DNA of 19,679 bases from Dictyocoela muelleri (taxonomy: Eukaryota > Microsporidia): NCBI GenBank assembly GCA_016256075.1, contig SDVU01000137.1:1-19679 (forward strand), read 5' to 3'. Position numbers and translations under genes: made by a program. Below, in pieces: positions 9,042 to 17,595 of the stretch (the stretch's first letter is position 1; every line of letters starts with the position of its first letter). The notes beneath the pieces are model-generated. The model saw only the letters and a list, made by a program, of their open reading frames with translations, was not told where the DNA came from and did no database searches.

Positions 9042-9581
9042 GTAAGACCCGGGTTAGTCTATCCTTGAATCATATCTTTAAGAAAAACGACAATATAGAA
9101 ACAAAGACGAAAATTTAAGGTATTTAATATTACTCGACTAGTTTATATATACCAGCATTTTTATTTACAAATCAGGAAATTATCGATGTCAATTTCCTAA
9201 TTTGTAAATAAAAATACAAGTATATAAAAAACGGTACTAACTACATATTTGATACACGTGGATATTTCCAAATATAGAACCTTACAAGAAACTGTAAACA
9301 TATTTGAAATTTTCTCGTCTAAATACTCCTAACGTATTTTTATTTTCATATTTTCTTCTATTTTTAGTATGTTTTTTATTTCGGAAATGAAGCTTCGGAA
9401 ATACAAAACATACTAAAAATGGAATAAAAATAAATAAATATACTTTCAAGAATATTTAGACGATATTTTTCAATTATTTTTCGTTTTTCAAGATTATATA
9501 TTTGGAAATATCAAGGTGTATCAAATAAGTATTTAGTGCCTAAAAACTAATCCTGGAATATTGAATAATATAAAATTTCGT
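9042..9581. mobile_element. foldback MITE family 1, copy 3 (interrupted)
   Basis: The left end TGTAAGACCCGGGTTAGTC leads into the same arm as copy 2, with a centre near 9185. The right arm stops at 9232 where another foldback begins, and resumes at 9541 with TAAAAACTAATCCTGGAATA before ending near 9581. A short A-rich stretch (TAAAAA) occurs at both junctions and may be a target duplication. Confidence 0.7.
9233..9540. mobile_element. foldback MITE family 3, nested in family 1
   Basis: The left arm starts GGTACTAACTACATATTTGA and the inverted right arm starts GGCACTAAATACTTATTTGA. Both continue through ATATTTCCAAATATA and TTTTTAGTATGTTTT to a centre near 9390. The arms are ~150 bp with moderate divergence. 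It is non-coding and inserted in the right arm of the foldback at 9042-9581. Confidence 0.75.
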
Positions 9582-9739
9582 GGTCTTCTTTCAAAACGTG
9601 CCAGAGCCGAAGATAGTGACCTTGTATTTGATATTTTTAATTTTTAAAACAAATAATGAAAATAAAAAATATAAAAACATATAAAAAACTCCAAATATAC
9701 TGACTTAAATATACTTTTAATATTTATTCGAAAATTTAA

Positions 9740-10530
9740 AAAAAATATTCTCTTGAGTTATTCATCAAAAACCTCCTTTTAAATGTATATTATGCTATCC
9801 AGTTGTCCACATTATCAGGTTTAACACCGCGATCTTTTCGCATATTTTCTATTAAGATGGGCTCAAAATCCTTCAATATTATTAGTATGGGTGTTATTTT
9901 CGCTATAAAACCCTTCACTATTATTCACAACTTCATGAGATAAACATAAATTTTTAGCAACACGTGGGTATGAAGGATAAGCATCCGAATGTAATTTACT
10001 GCAAACACCCATTTTGCCTTCCAAAGCTCGCGTTAATATATCCATTTGTCTATTCCCTACCCGTTGTATATAAAATTGACTCTTATCACTTGAATCGATT
10101 GCTCCCAATATCCAAATAGTCTTTTTGATATCATCATCGGTACTAGGTGGTTATCTTATAATGTCTCTTCGACTTATAACAGTCTCCTCAACTTCTGTGA
10201 TTCTCGCTTCACCGCCGAGGAAAACTGGTCTATAGTAACAAAAACCTTTATAGAAAATTGATAATTTAATTTAGATAGATCCAATTGTCGAATCAGAACT
10301 CAGTGATACCCAAATAATTGTTTATAATTCACAACGCTTAGTATTAAATAAATTATGTGTATAAGTTTAGTCATCTCTATTTTTATGTTTATTATGAAAT
10401 TATTTTTCGACTAAAGAATGTTTTACATCTATATTAAATTAAATCTTTTGAATATCGACAAAATACACCAACTTCTACGATTGCATTTCAGCCAGGATAC
10501 GCCTTATTAATGCTTATGATTTCATTATTA
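9740..10530 (-). pseudogene. Merlin transposase pseudogene
   Basis: Minus-strand reading gives, in order: an N-terminal WLKCNRRS remnant (near 10480), a stretch LIHIIYLILSVVNYKQLFGY (near 10320), LGGEARITEVEETVISRR (near 10180-10215), IWILGAIDSSDKSQFYIQRV (near 10110), LHSDAYPSYPR with the second Asp (near 9975), and NNIEGF with the third acidic residue (9863-9880). An 81-codon open frame (9863-10108) is the longest intact piece. A TGA stands where the family has Trp, directly after IEGF. A frame change and further stops follow before KRRFLMNNSRE. The first catalytic Asp position reads Glu (EVEET). Inactive, though better preserved than its neighbours. Confidence 0.7.
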
Positions 10531-10649
10531 ATAAAAAATTGGATTAAGTAAAATATCCCCCCTGGGGGTGATATTTTACTTGATAACAGATGTGGGAGAT
10601 ATTTTTTAAAAATTTAAAATTTTTAAAAAAAATACTCCCTCATGATGGA

Positions 10650-11545
10650 AAAAAACAGTTTTCGAGAGAATTGTTTTAAAGATGTTAAATGCATATAAAG
10701 AAGATGTTTTAAACAATTTTAGAATTAGAGGTTTACTGCATTCTGAACAAAATGTCTTTATTGTGAGGCAGAGATGAAAACCGAAATCCGTAGAGATCAC
10801 ATGTAAGGGGTTCGTTAGAAATGCGTCAATACTATATATGATATTAAAAAACAACATTATCTGTGAGGCATGACTCTGTTTTTCTTCAGTTTAGACAACC
10901 GCTATACAAAATTCTGCTTATTATTTATTGCTGGTCTTCCTCAAAAAACATTGTCCAAGTCACTTCAGATTACTCAATTTCAAAACCGACAGTAATAAAA
11001 ATATATGACTTTTGCCGAACAAAAGTAACAGAATATCTATGTCATGAACCAATAAAACTTGGAGGCTATGGTATTATCTGTCAAATATATGAGTCATTAT
11101 TCGTCCATAAGGTTAAATATCATCGCGGAAGGAGCCCAAGAGAGCAAGTATGGGGTTTTTGAATCACTGATACTAGCTCATCCCATTCAATTTTATATAT
11201 GAAAGTTGTTGAGGATATATCAGCTGAGACTTTATTACTAATCATAGAGTGTGTATGCAGAATAGGTTCTATAATTCATTTGGATATGTGAGTAGGGGAC
11301 AATTAGATATCTACCAAACTTGACTTTTTGCACGAAACAGTCAATAATAAGTTAAATTTTGTTAATCCAGTCAATGGTGTACATACACAAGACATTTAGT
11401 CATTGTGGAATGTTCTAAAGTGTAAACTTAAATCTATGAAAGGAATAAAGAAAGAAAAAATTCAGCTTTATTTAAATGTATTTATGTGGAAAGCAGAGAA
11501 TCGTGATTGCGAGTTTGATAATATCCTAAGACTGTCTATTTGTTA
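10650..11545 (+). pseudogene. Merlin transposase pseudogene
   Basis: N-terminal pieces LNNFRIRGLLHSEQNVF (near 10705) are followed by a 99-codon open frame at 10863-11162. That frame contains FRQPLYKILLIIYCW, the helix-turn-helix region SISKPTVIKIYDFCR, LGGYGIICQIYESLF and KYHRGRSPREQVWGF. After a stop come SAETLLLIIE, SIIHLDM, NKLNFVNPVNGVHTQDI and SLWNVLKCKLKSMKG. The first catalytic Asp position is Tyr (codon at 11088-11090). The third acidic residue position is a TAG just before SLW. Several other stops and frame changes are present. It converges with the minus-strand Merlin relic at 9740-10530. Confidence 0.75.
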
Positions 11546-11567
11546 AAAGAAGGTTAAATTTTTTTTT

Positions 11568-11632
11568 ATTTTTTTATTTTTTATTTTTTATTTTTTATTT
11601 TTTATTTTTTATTTTTTATTTTTTATTTTTTA
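11568..11632. repeat. (ATTTTTT)n microsatellite
   Basis: About nine tandem copies of a 7 bp unit, A followed by six T, just inside the right end of the Merlin element. Confidence 0.85.
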
Positions 11633-11665
11633 TCAAGTAAAATATCTCCCCCAGGGGTTAGATAT

Positions 11666-11819
11666 TTTACTTCATCACAAAAAGGGGTGATATTTTACTT
11701 GATCCAAAAAATCGAGTAAATCTTCCGTATTTATAAAAAAATTTATCTAAAACACCTAAAATCATAGGGGTATTAAAAAAAAATGAAATAAAAAAAATAT
11801 TTTGAATGAATCATTTTTT
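11666..11819 (+). repeat. ~154 bp direct repeat, left copy
   Basis: Begins TTTACTTCATCACAAAA, covers the right end of the Merlin element and its flank (TCGAGTAAATCTTCCGT, CAGGGGTATT-like block) and ends GAATGAATCATTTTTT, abutting the element at 11820. About 90% similar by eye to 12782-12930. Confidence 0.8.
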
Positions 11820-12781
11820 CCCCTATCCGTTAAAATGACAAAAAAAAATCGGAGGATTTTTAATAATAATATAGAAGGTATGGTCATCTCAGTGTAAAAG
11901 GCAACCCGAAAAAACGAAAAGGTCGTTTTTCGGTTTTTTTGTCGTTTTTGCCGAAAAAACGACAAAATTTTTTATTATTAAAAAATAAGGTCTCACGAGA
12001 ACTTACCTCGAGCGCAGCGCGGTCTCAGCGCGAAAACTCACCTCGAATTTTTATTGATAAAAAATATAGAAGTATCTTGTTTTTAACAAAAATATTCGAT
12101 TCTAACGTTTTCTAGACACTATCTGTAAAAAATTTTTATAAATTATCAAATATTGAAATTTAAAAATATAATAAAAAAATAAAAATGTTTTATATAGATA
12201 TTTAGACATATTTTTTCATATAAGACAGTCTTAAAGTTTATATAAAAACAGGTTCTCAAATATGTATATAAAACAATATAAATTTTTTTATTAAACTTTC
12301 CCATTTCCATATTTGGTAATTTATAAAAATTTTATAGATTTATTGCTATAGAACGTTAGAATCAAATATTCTTGTTAAAAACAAGATATTTATATGATTT
12401 TTATCAAAAAAAAATCGTAGTGAGTTACCGCGCTAAGACCGCGCTGCGCTCGAGGCGATTTCTCGCGCAGAGCTCGCGATGCGCTCGATACGAGTTTACG
12501 AGAACATACCCGAAGCAAGATCTCGTGATATCTTATTTTTAATAATTAAAAAGTTTGTCGTTTTTTCGATAAAAAGGACAAAAAAAAACCAGAAAAAACG
12601 ACTTTGTCGTTTTTTCGGTTTGTGGCTATGGATGTTGTCAAAATGTAATATATAATAATTAAAACCATTTTTGATATAATTAATGCTTCAATTTTGACAA
12701 AATTAAATTTGCTTATTTTTCTTATAAAATGATTTTGTCATTTTTTCCGTCAAAATGACTTTGTCATTAAATCGGGGAGCC
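11820..12781. mobile_element. TIR element flanked by long direct repeats
   Basis: The left end CCCCTATCCGTTAAAATGAC and the inverted right end CTCCCCGATTTAATGAC are related, so the ends are short and imperfect inverted repeats. It contains a 727 bp foldback (11900-12626). No transposase is present. Its outer limits coincide with the inner limits of the two ~150 bp direct repeats. Confidence 0.5.
11900..12626. mobile_element. foldback element with double-hairpin ends and GC-rich inner arms
   Basis: The outer arms (11900-11990 and 12530-12626) start GGCAACCCGAAAAAACGA and, inverted, GCCACAAACCGAAAAAACGA. Each contains two consecutive small hairpins built from CGAAAAAACG-type stems. The inner arms are GC-rich (CTCGAGCGCAGCGCGGTCT at 12008-12026 and its complement near 12437-12455) and continue through AAAAACAAGATA-type sequence to an AT-rich centre near 12200. 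The right inner arm carries an additional ~55 bp GC-rich segment. Non-coding. Terminal layout matches the MULE at 18707 and the MITE at 5363. Confidence 0.6.
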
Positions 12782-12930
12782 TTTACTTGATTACAAAATG
12801 ATGAGATATTTTACTTGATCCAAAAATCGAGTAAATCTTCCGTAAATATAAAAATTTTATCTAAAACTCCTAAAATCACAGGGGTATTAAAAAAAATTGA
12901 AAAAAAATATTTTTGAATGAATCATTTTTT
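12782..12930 (+). repeat. ~149 bp direct repeat, right copy
   Basis: Begins TTTACTTGATTACAAAATG directly after the element at 11820-12781 and ends GAATGAATCATTTTTT, where another small MITE begins. It is the direct partner of 11666-11819. Confidence 0.8.
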
Positions 12931-13060
12931 GGATCCTGACCGTTTTTTTCTCCCATGGGGGAAAAACGAAATATAAAAAAATTTACAATTTATTTTAATA
13001 TAAACATGGGCGAAAAAAACGGCCTAAAACTATAATGGGGGAAAAAACGGTCAAGGTCCC
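12931..13060. mobile_element. 130 bp MITE
   Basis: The left end GGATCCTGACCGTTTTTTT and the inverted right end GGGACCTTGACCGTTTTTT enclose a short AT-rich core. Subterminal ...CCCATGGGGGAAAAACG adds local self-complementarity. It has no coding capacity. Confidence 0.55.
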
Positions 13061-13129
13061 ATTTTTTTGCTTTTCATCCTAAACGTGCCCTAAAATTTTT
13101 TAAAATTTTAGGCACTTTTTGAAAGAAGA

Positions 13130-13206
13130 CTTAAATTTCGTCTATGTTTCTATATTGTCGTTTTTCTTCTATATATGACTTCTAGGATAGACTAACCCGT
13201 TTAAGA
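13130..13206. repeat. solo right arm of foldback MITE family 1
   Basis: The sequence TTTCTATATTGTCGTTTTTC through ATAGACTAACCCG matches the right arm and outer end of the foldbacks at 3679, 8310 and 9042. No left arm is present. The preceding bases GGCACTTTTTGAAAGAAGAC resemble, inverted, a segment beside the copy-3 foldback (9583-9600). Confidence 0.6.
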
Positions 13207-13307
13207 ACCCAAAATTGGTATATTAGAATGTAAAATATTGAATTAAAATTTAAAGGAAGATGCTATCCTTTTTGCATTACTTCTTATGAGTGATGAATAA
13301 AAAATAC

Positions 13308-13433
13308 GGTATTAGTGCCGGAATACATAATTTTTTGAGAATGAATTTCTTTTTAGAAACTACTAATTAAATTAGAAGTTTCTATAAAAATAAATTAATT
13401 ATGAAAAACATTCCTGTATTCTGGTACTAGTAC
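13308..13433. repeat. small imperfect foldback
   Basis: The left arm GGTATTAGTGCCGGAATACA is inverted at the right as TGTATTCTGGTACTAGTAC. A shorter inner inverted pair around AGAAACTACTAATT and AATTAGAAGTTTCT forms the centre near 13370. Confidence 0.55.
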
Positions 13434-14480
13434 TCAAAATACGCTTAAATTATGATCATAATAATATTTAAATACTGTTTATTAGAACTCCACGAGGAAA
13501 ATTGGGACGCAACTTCTTCTTGTTCGGTTCGCTTTTCCCCTAATGTGCAACTATAACTACATATAATAATATTTTATTTTCTATGTTAGAATTCACGTAT
13601 TCAAAAATATTATGATTTATCGTTTGAGAGTTAATGATATTTTGGAACAAAAACCGGTCGCGACTCAAGAGTAAAATAAAAAATATAATTTATCTTAAAA
13701 AAATAAAAATATATAGAATGAAAATATCCTAATTCACCAACTATAATGTTTTATTTTACATTAGACTTCGAATATTTGTTATGATTAATCTCAAAGTAAC
13801 CAGATACTAATTTTGTAAGGAGTTTCTTTTTTAATAAAATAAAAAAATAGTGGTAATTTATACTTTATTATATATTTCTGAAAAAAAAACAATTTTACAT
13901 TTATATTCCTCTCTCATTTATATAATTCGGAGATATAATTATATTTCATTTCAAATTACATCAACTGTAAAATCAGGTTCATATAAAAATGTACTGTACA
14001 ATTATTTGTGATTTTTGACTAGAGCTTTAAGTAAAATATTATTTTGAAATATAACATTAGAATTATCGAATCAAATATAATTCAATAGTACACTACCAGA
14101 TATAATCTTAAAATAATTATCGAGAATATCAATTATTTTTAGTTTTATTACATTGTGTTGTAAAAAAATAATAAATATTTTTATAATAATCGATATTTTT
14201 ATATTTCTAAATTACCAATTTTGTAAATGTTAAACTGTAAATTTTTCAAATTTAAAACCTAAAATTTCTAATCCTAGATAGCAGGATTTAATATATTTAC
14301 AATTTCAGGGTATACTATATTTAGTAATTATTATTTTTTTTATAAAAATTTTTAACAAATAAAAACTCTAAAACTGAAACAATAAAACACTGAAATCTTT
14401 AACAAAGAAGTTTTAAAACATTAAAGTATAATTGGTTTATAGAATAAATATATATTTTATACAAAAAGACTTGTTAAAAC
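13434..14480. other. AT-rich 5' flank of the chitinase-like gene
   Basis: About 1 kb without an open frame or recognised repeat. A slightly GC-richer patch at 13490-13550 has no clear identity. The last 150 bp before the start codon are A/T-rich with many A-runs, and no CCC- or GGG-type microsporidian promoter motif was evident close to the ATG. Confidence 0.4.
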
Positions 14481-17474
14481 ATGATTTTGTATTTTCTTCT
14501 TATGGGAGCAAAGGATATATGTCTTCCGGGATCAAGTCATTGTAAAGATAATATAATGAATTTTTGTGATATTAATGGACAATGGGTTTCGACAGATTGT
14601 CCTAATGGAACAATATGCACTATGAACAATAATTCAATTAGTTGTATTGTAAAAGGAACTCAAAATATAGATGCGGGTAAAAATAGTAAAGAAGATAAGA
14701 AAATAAATGATGATAATAATGATAAAGACAACAATGATAAAAATAACAATGATAAAAATAATAAAGATAAAAACAATAAAGATGGTGAAGGTGATAATAA
14801 ACCTAATATAGATAATCATCGGAAAAATGGTGATAATGTTAAAAATAATAAAGATAACAATAATAAAGATAACAATAATAAAGATAACAATAATAAAGAT
14901 AATAATAATAAAGATAATAATAATAAAGATAATAAAGATAATAATAATAAAGATAATAAAGATAATAATAAAGATAATAAAGATAATAAAAATAAAGTTA
15001 ATGATATAAATAAAAAAAGAACGACTATTACAGTCACAAAGACAATATCAGACTCTGATGAGAATAATAAAAATGATAATAGTGCAGAAAAAATTCCTAA
15101 AACCAAAGATAAAAAGGAAATTCAAAAAAATCAAGATAAAAAGGAAAACCCTAAAAATCAAGATAAAAAGGATAAACCTAAAGATAAAGATAAAAAGGAT
15201 AAACCTAAAACTAAAGATAAAGATGAAATCTCAAATAGTAATGAAGAAAAATGGGAGAGTGAGAAAAACATGATGAGGTGGAAAATTAATCCAATGACAT
15301 CAGGTAATTCTCTAAAATCGTCAAATAAGGCAAAAAATAAAAAAAGTATAGATCCAAATATGAATAAATCCCATAAACCACAAAAATCAAAAAATAGTGC
15401 TGATAAGAAACCTGAAAATAGATCAACTGAACAATCAAGCGATTCATCATCGATTGGATTTGATAAAAACAAAAAAATGGACAAAAATAAAAAACAGAGT
15501 AAAGATGAACAAAATCAAAAAGAGATTGAAAATATTATTCAAAAAACAAGTAATTCTAAAGGTGGTGATAATGATTGCCTTAAAACGATAACAAAAGTTA
15601 TAATTGTTGAAAGGCGCAGTTCAGATGATAAACAAAAAATTCCATCATCAATCAAAAAATCGTCACTTAAGAAAAGTTCAAAAGATCTAAAAAAAGATAA
15701 AAATAAGAAAGATAAAAATAATAAAAGTAAAAATAAGAAAAGTAAAAATAAAAAATCCCTGAAAAATCCTGATGAGGCATCTTCATCTGGATCATCGTTT
15801 AGTAAACTTAAAAATAAAAATTCGGGGATGTCTTCGAAATTGAATGGAAAAGATCAACAAACATCTTCAAAAAAATCTTTGAATAAAAATTTATCAAAAG
15901 GAACATCAAATTCATCACCTTCATCGGAGATTTCCTCGATTTCTTCTACCTCCAATGAATCAATGGATAGTGAAGACAAAACAAATGAAGGTGGTTCTAA
16001 ATTAAAAACTGGCGGCTCAAAGAAGTCAATGGGTGGTTTAAAATCTCATAAATCCCCAAAATTATCTTCTGAATCCAATATTGAGCAAAAACCCTCACTG
16101 CCTAATACACCAAAACCTGTTCAATCTGAGACTCCGCAAAACTCACAGCCATCTTGTTCTTCTGCGTCAAGTGCACCACAAAAAACACCACCAAAACAAT
16201 CTCAACCTACGCAATCATGCACCGGAATATCTAACACACCTTCTGTAAATTCATTGCCTCAAAGTTCTTTACCTTCAAGCCCACCACCTGCAAATTCACC
16301 ACCTGCAAATTCACCACCTGCAAATTCACCACCTACAAATCCACCAGCAGCATGCCCACCAACAAGTTTGCCAGCATCCCAAGTTTCACCTTCCCAAAAT
16401 CTTCCACCTCCTCAATCAGCACCACCTTGCGTGCCTCAAAATAATTATTCTAATGCACAGCCATCCTCAAATTCTCAGATACAACAAAATTCATTCAACC
16501 AACCCCAAAATTCATCACAATCTGCTAAAAGTGCACCTAATACATCACAAATATCATCATCAAAGCCTGAAATATCTGGGGGATTATCATCCTCTTCAAA
16601 AGGAACTTCTAAAGGTTCAAATTCAGTGTCTTCAAATGACACATCCAATAAATCATCAAGTGCGAATAAATCACCAGAGTTTTCGAAAAATTCAAAGACA
16701 CAAAGTTCAGAATCAAAAGGTTCGGAGTCAAAAGGTTCATCAAAATCGAAAGGTTCTGAATCAAAAGGTTCAGAGTCAAAAGGTTCGGAGTCAAAAGGTT
16801 CTGAATCGAAGGGTTCTGAATCGAAAAGTTCGGAGTCAAAAGGTTCTGAATCGAAAGGTTCTGAATCGAAAGGTTCATCTAAAACTTCGGGTTCTAAAAT
16901 ATCCAAACAAGAACTCCAAAGTGCAATAAAAGCCGCGGGCTACACTCCGAAAAATGAATATGTAGAAGCACTCGCCTCAAAACTCGATAAAATAGAATCA
17001 AAAGAACAAGCAGCAATGTTTATATCACATGTATTGATAGAAACAGCAGGTCTTACCCAAATAGAAGAAAAAGACTGTAAATCAGGAAATTGTGCAAGCA
17101 AATATGATGACGGCGCTGGAATTCCTGGAAAATCATACCATGGAAGAGGATTCATACAACTCACATGGCCAAAGAATTATAAAGCAGCATCCGAAGCTTT
17201 AAATATGGGGGATCAACTTTTAAAAAATCCAGAGAAGGTCGCACAAGACCCAGAAATAGCAGCTGATACTTCAATTTGGTTCTGGAAAGACCGGGTTGCA
17301 ACACAACCAGGTTTTAAAGAAAACAAGTTTGGTGCCTCTACTAAAGCAATAAACGGTGCTATTGAATGTAAAGGTGGGCCATCGGATAAAGCTAAAAAGA
17401 GATATGAGGTATACCAAAAGGTGGCAGATACACTTAAAATTCAAAATAAAGCATCTCAAGATGGCTGTAATTAG
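14481..17474 (+). CDS. chitin-binding plus GH19 chitinase-like protein with long low-complexity linker
   Basis: The gene encodes 997 residues with no intron. The start is fixed by an in-frame TAA two codons upstream. Residues 1-10 are hydrophobic and may be a very short signal sequence. Residues 12-55 hold six cysteines (14, 21, 29, 40, 46, 55) with FCDINGQWVSTDC and GTIC, resembling the fungal CBM19 chitin-binding module. Residues 60-740 are low complexity: Asn/Asp/Lys, then Lys/Ser, then Ser/Pro with PPANS repeats. SESKG repeats follow at 742-799. Residues 807-990 form the family 19 glycoside hydrolase domain. IETAG places the likely acid Glu at 854; Glu862/863 are candidates for the base; YHGRGFIQLTW (886-896) and SIWFW match GH19 signatures. 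Predicted role: endo-hydrolysis of chitin, probably secreted, acting on the spore wall or on host chitin. The linker is unusually long. Confidence 0.85.
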   Translation: MILYFLLMGAKDICLPGSSHCKDNIMNFCDINGQWVSTDCPNGTICTMNNNSISCIVKGTQNIDAGKNSKEDKKINDDNNDKDNNDKNNNDKNNKDKNNKDGEGDNKPNIDNHRKNGDNVKNNKDNNNKDNNNKDNNNKDNNNKDNNNKDNKDNNNKDNKDNNKDNKDNKNKVNDINKKRTTITVTKTISDSDENNKNDNSAEKIPKTKDKKEIQKNQDKKENPKNQDKKDKPKDKDKKDKPKTKDKDEISNSNEEKWESEKNMMRWKINPMTSGNSLKSSNKAKNKKSIDPNMNKSHKPQKSKNSADKKPENRSTEQSSDSSSIGFDKNKKMDKNKKQSKDEQNQKEIENIIQKTSNSKGGDNDCLKTITKVIIVERRSSDDKQKIPSSIKKSSLKKSSKDLKKDKNKKDKNNKSKNKKSKNKKSLKNPDEASSSGSSFSKLKNKNSGMSSKLNGKDQQTSSKKSLNKNLSKGTSNSSPSSEISSISSTSNESMDSEDKTNEGGSKLKTGGSKKSMGGLKSHKSPKLSSESNIEQKPSLPNTPKPVQSETPQNSQPSCSSASSAPQKTPPKQSQPTQSCTGISNTPSVNSLPQSSLPSSPPPANSPPANSPPANSPPTNPPAACPPTSLPASQVSPSQNLPPPQSAPPCVPQNNYSNAQPSSNSQIQQNSFNQPQNSSQSAKSAPNTSQISSSKPEISGGLSSSSKGTSKGSNSVSSNDTSNKSSSANKSPEFSKNSKTQSSESKGSESKGSSKSKGSESKGSESKGSESKGSESKGSESKSSESKGSESKGSESKGSSKTSGSKISKQELQSAIKAAGYTPKNEYVEALASKLDKIESKEQAAMFISHVLIETAGLTQIEEKDCKSGNCASKYDDGAGIPGKSYHGRGFIQLTWPKNYKAASEALNMGDQLLKNPEKVAQDPEIAADTSIWFWKDRVATQPGFKENKFGASTKAINGAIECKGGPSDKAKKRYEVYQKVADTLKIQNKASQDGCN
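14842..14996 (+). repeat. 15 bp in-frame repeat encoding NNKDN-type pentapeptides
   Basis: Tandem AATAATAAAGATAAC-type units, about six regular 15 bp copies followed by shortened variants, encode Asn/Lys/Asp repeats in the chitinase-like protein. The array is likely to vary in length between strains. Confidence 0.8.
16284..16343 (+). repeat. 15 bp in-frame repeat encoding PPANS
   Basis: About four copies of CCACCTGCAAATTCA, the last degenerate, encode PPANS in the proline-rich part of the linker. Confidence 0.8.
16707..16875 (+). repeat. 15 bp in-frame repeat encoding SESKG
   Basis: Around ten copies of TCGGAGTCAAAAGGT-like units encode SESKG, just before the catalytic domain. Synonymous differences between copies show that they are not all of one recent origin. 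Open frames on the other strand and in another frame here are shadows of this repeat. Confidence 0.85.
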
Positions 17475-17499
17475 ATAATTTAAATCTTTATAAATTATT

Positions 17500-17505
17500 A
17501 ATAAA
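17500..17505 (+). promoter_or_regulatory. possible polyadenylation signal
   Basis: AATAAA lies 26 bp after the stop codon of the chitinase-like gene. The position is suitable, but the motif is frequent by chance in such AT-rich DNA. Confidence 0.35.
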
Positions 17506-17595
17506 GTTATTAAAGCTATTAATTTAAACATCGTCCCGTTTTATTGTTATATTAATATTTTAAATCATTTTACTATATCTATTGAAGATGTATAT

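Larger units (their letters stand above)
10541..11705 (+). mobile_element. Merlin-type DNA transposon with palindromic inverted ends
   Basis: The left end is GGATTAAGTAAAATATC followed by the CCCCCCTGGGGG palindrome and GATATTTTACTTGATA. The right end, inverted, reads GGATCAAGTAAAATATC and holds a second AAGTAAAATATC copy ~30 bp inside. Each terminus therefore carries AAGTAAAATATC twice in opposite directions. The interior encodes a decayed Merlin transposase. The right end and the ~110 bp beyond it are repeated at 12782-12930. Confidence 0.7.

Noticed and set aside
10606-10857. 83-codon minus-strand open frame
   Set aside because: It is the complement of the N-terminal part of the plus-strand Merlin pseudogene and shows no domain of its own.
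11762-11965. 67-codon minus-strand open frame rich in Phe and Arg
   Set aside because: It spans the end of a direct repeat and the start of a foldback; the composition comes from T-runs and hairpin arms.
14816-15106. Leucine/serine-rich minus-strand open frame
   Set aside because: It is the complement of the NNKDN repeat region of the chitinase-like gene and carries only repeat-derived leucine runs.
14842-16875. CRISPR-like arrays
   Set aside because: The repeats are 15 bp, in frame, contiguous and without spacers. They are coding minisatellites in a eukaryotic gene.
16475-16906. Minus-strand open frame with FDSEP pentapeptides
   Set aside because: A shadow of the SESKG repeats; a 15 bp period keeps all frames open. 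The GH19 frame is the real one.
16453-16929. 158-codon plus-strand open frame rich in His, Gln, Lys
   Set aside because: An alternative frame of the same repeat-containing region, with no start context or domain.
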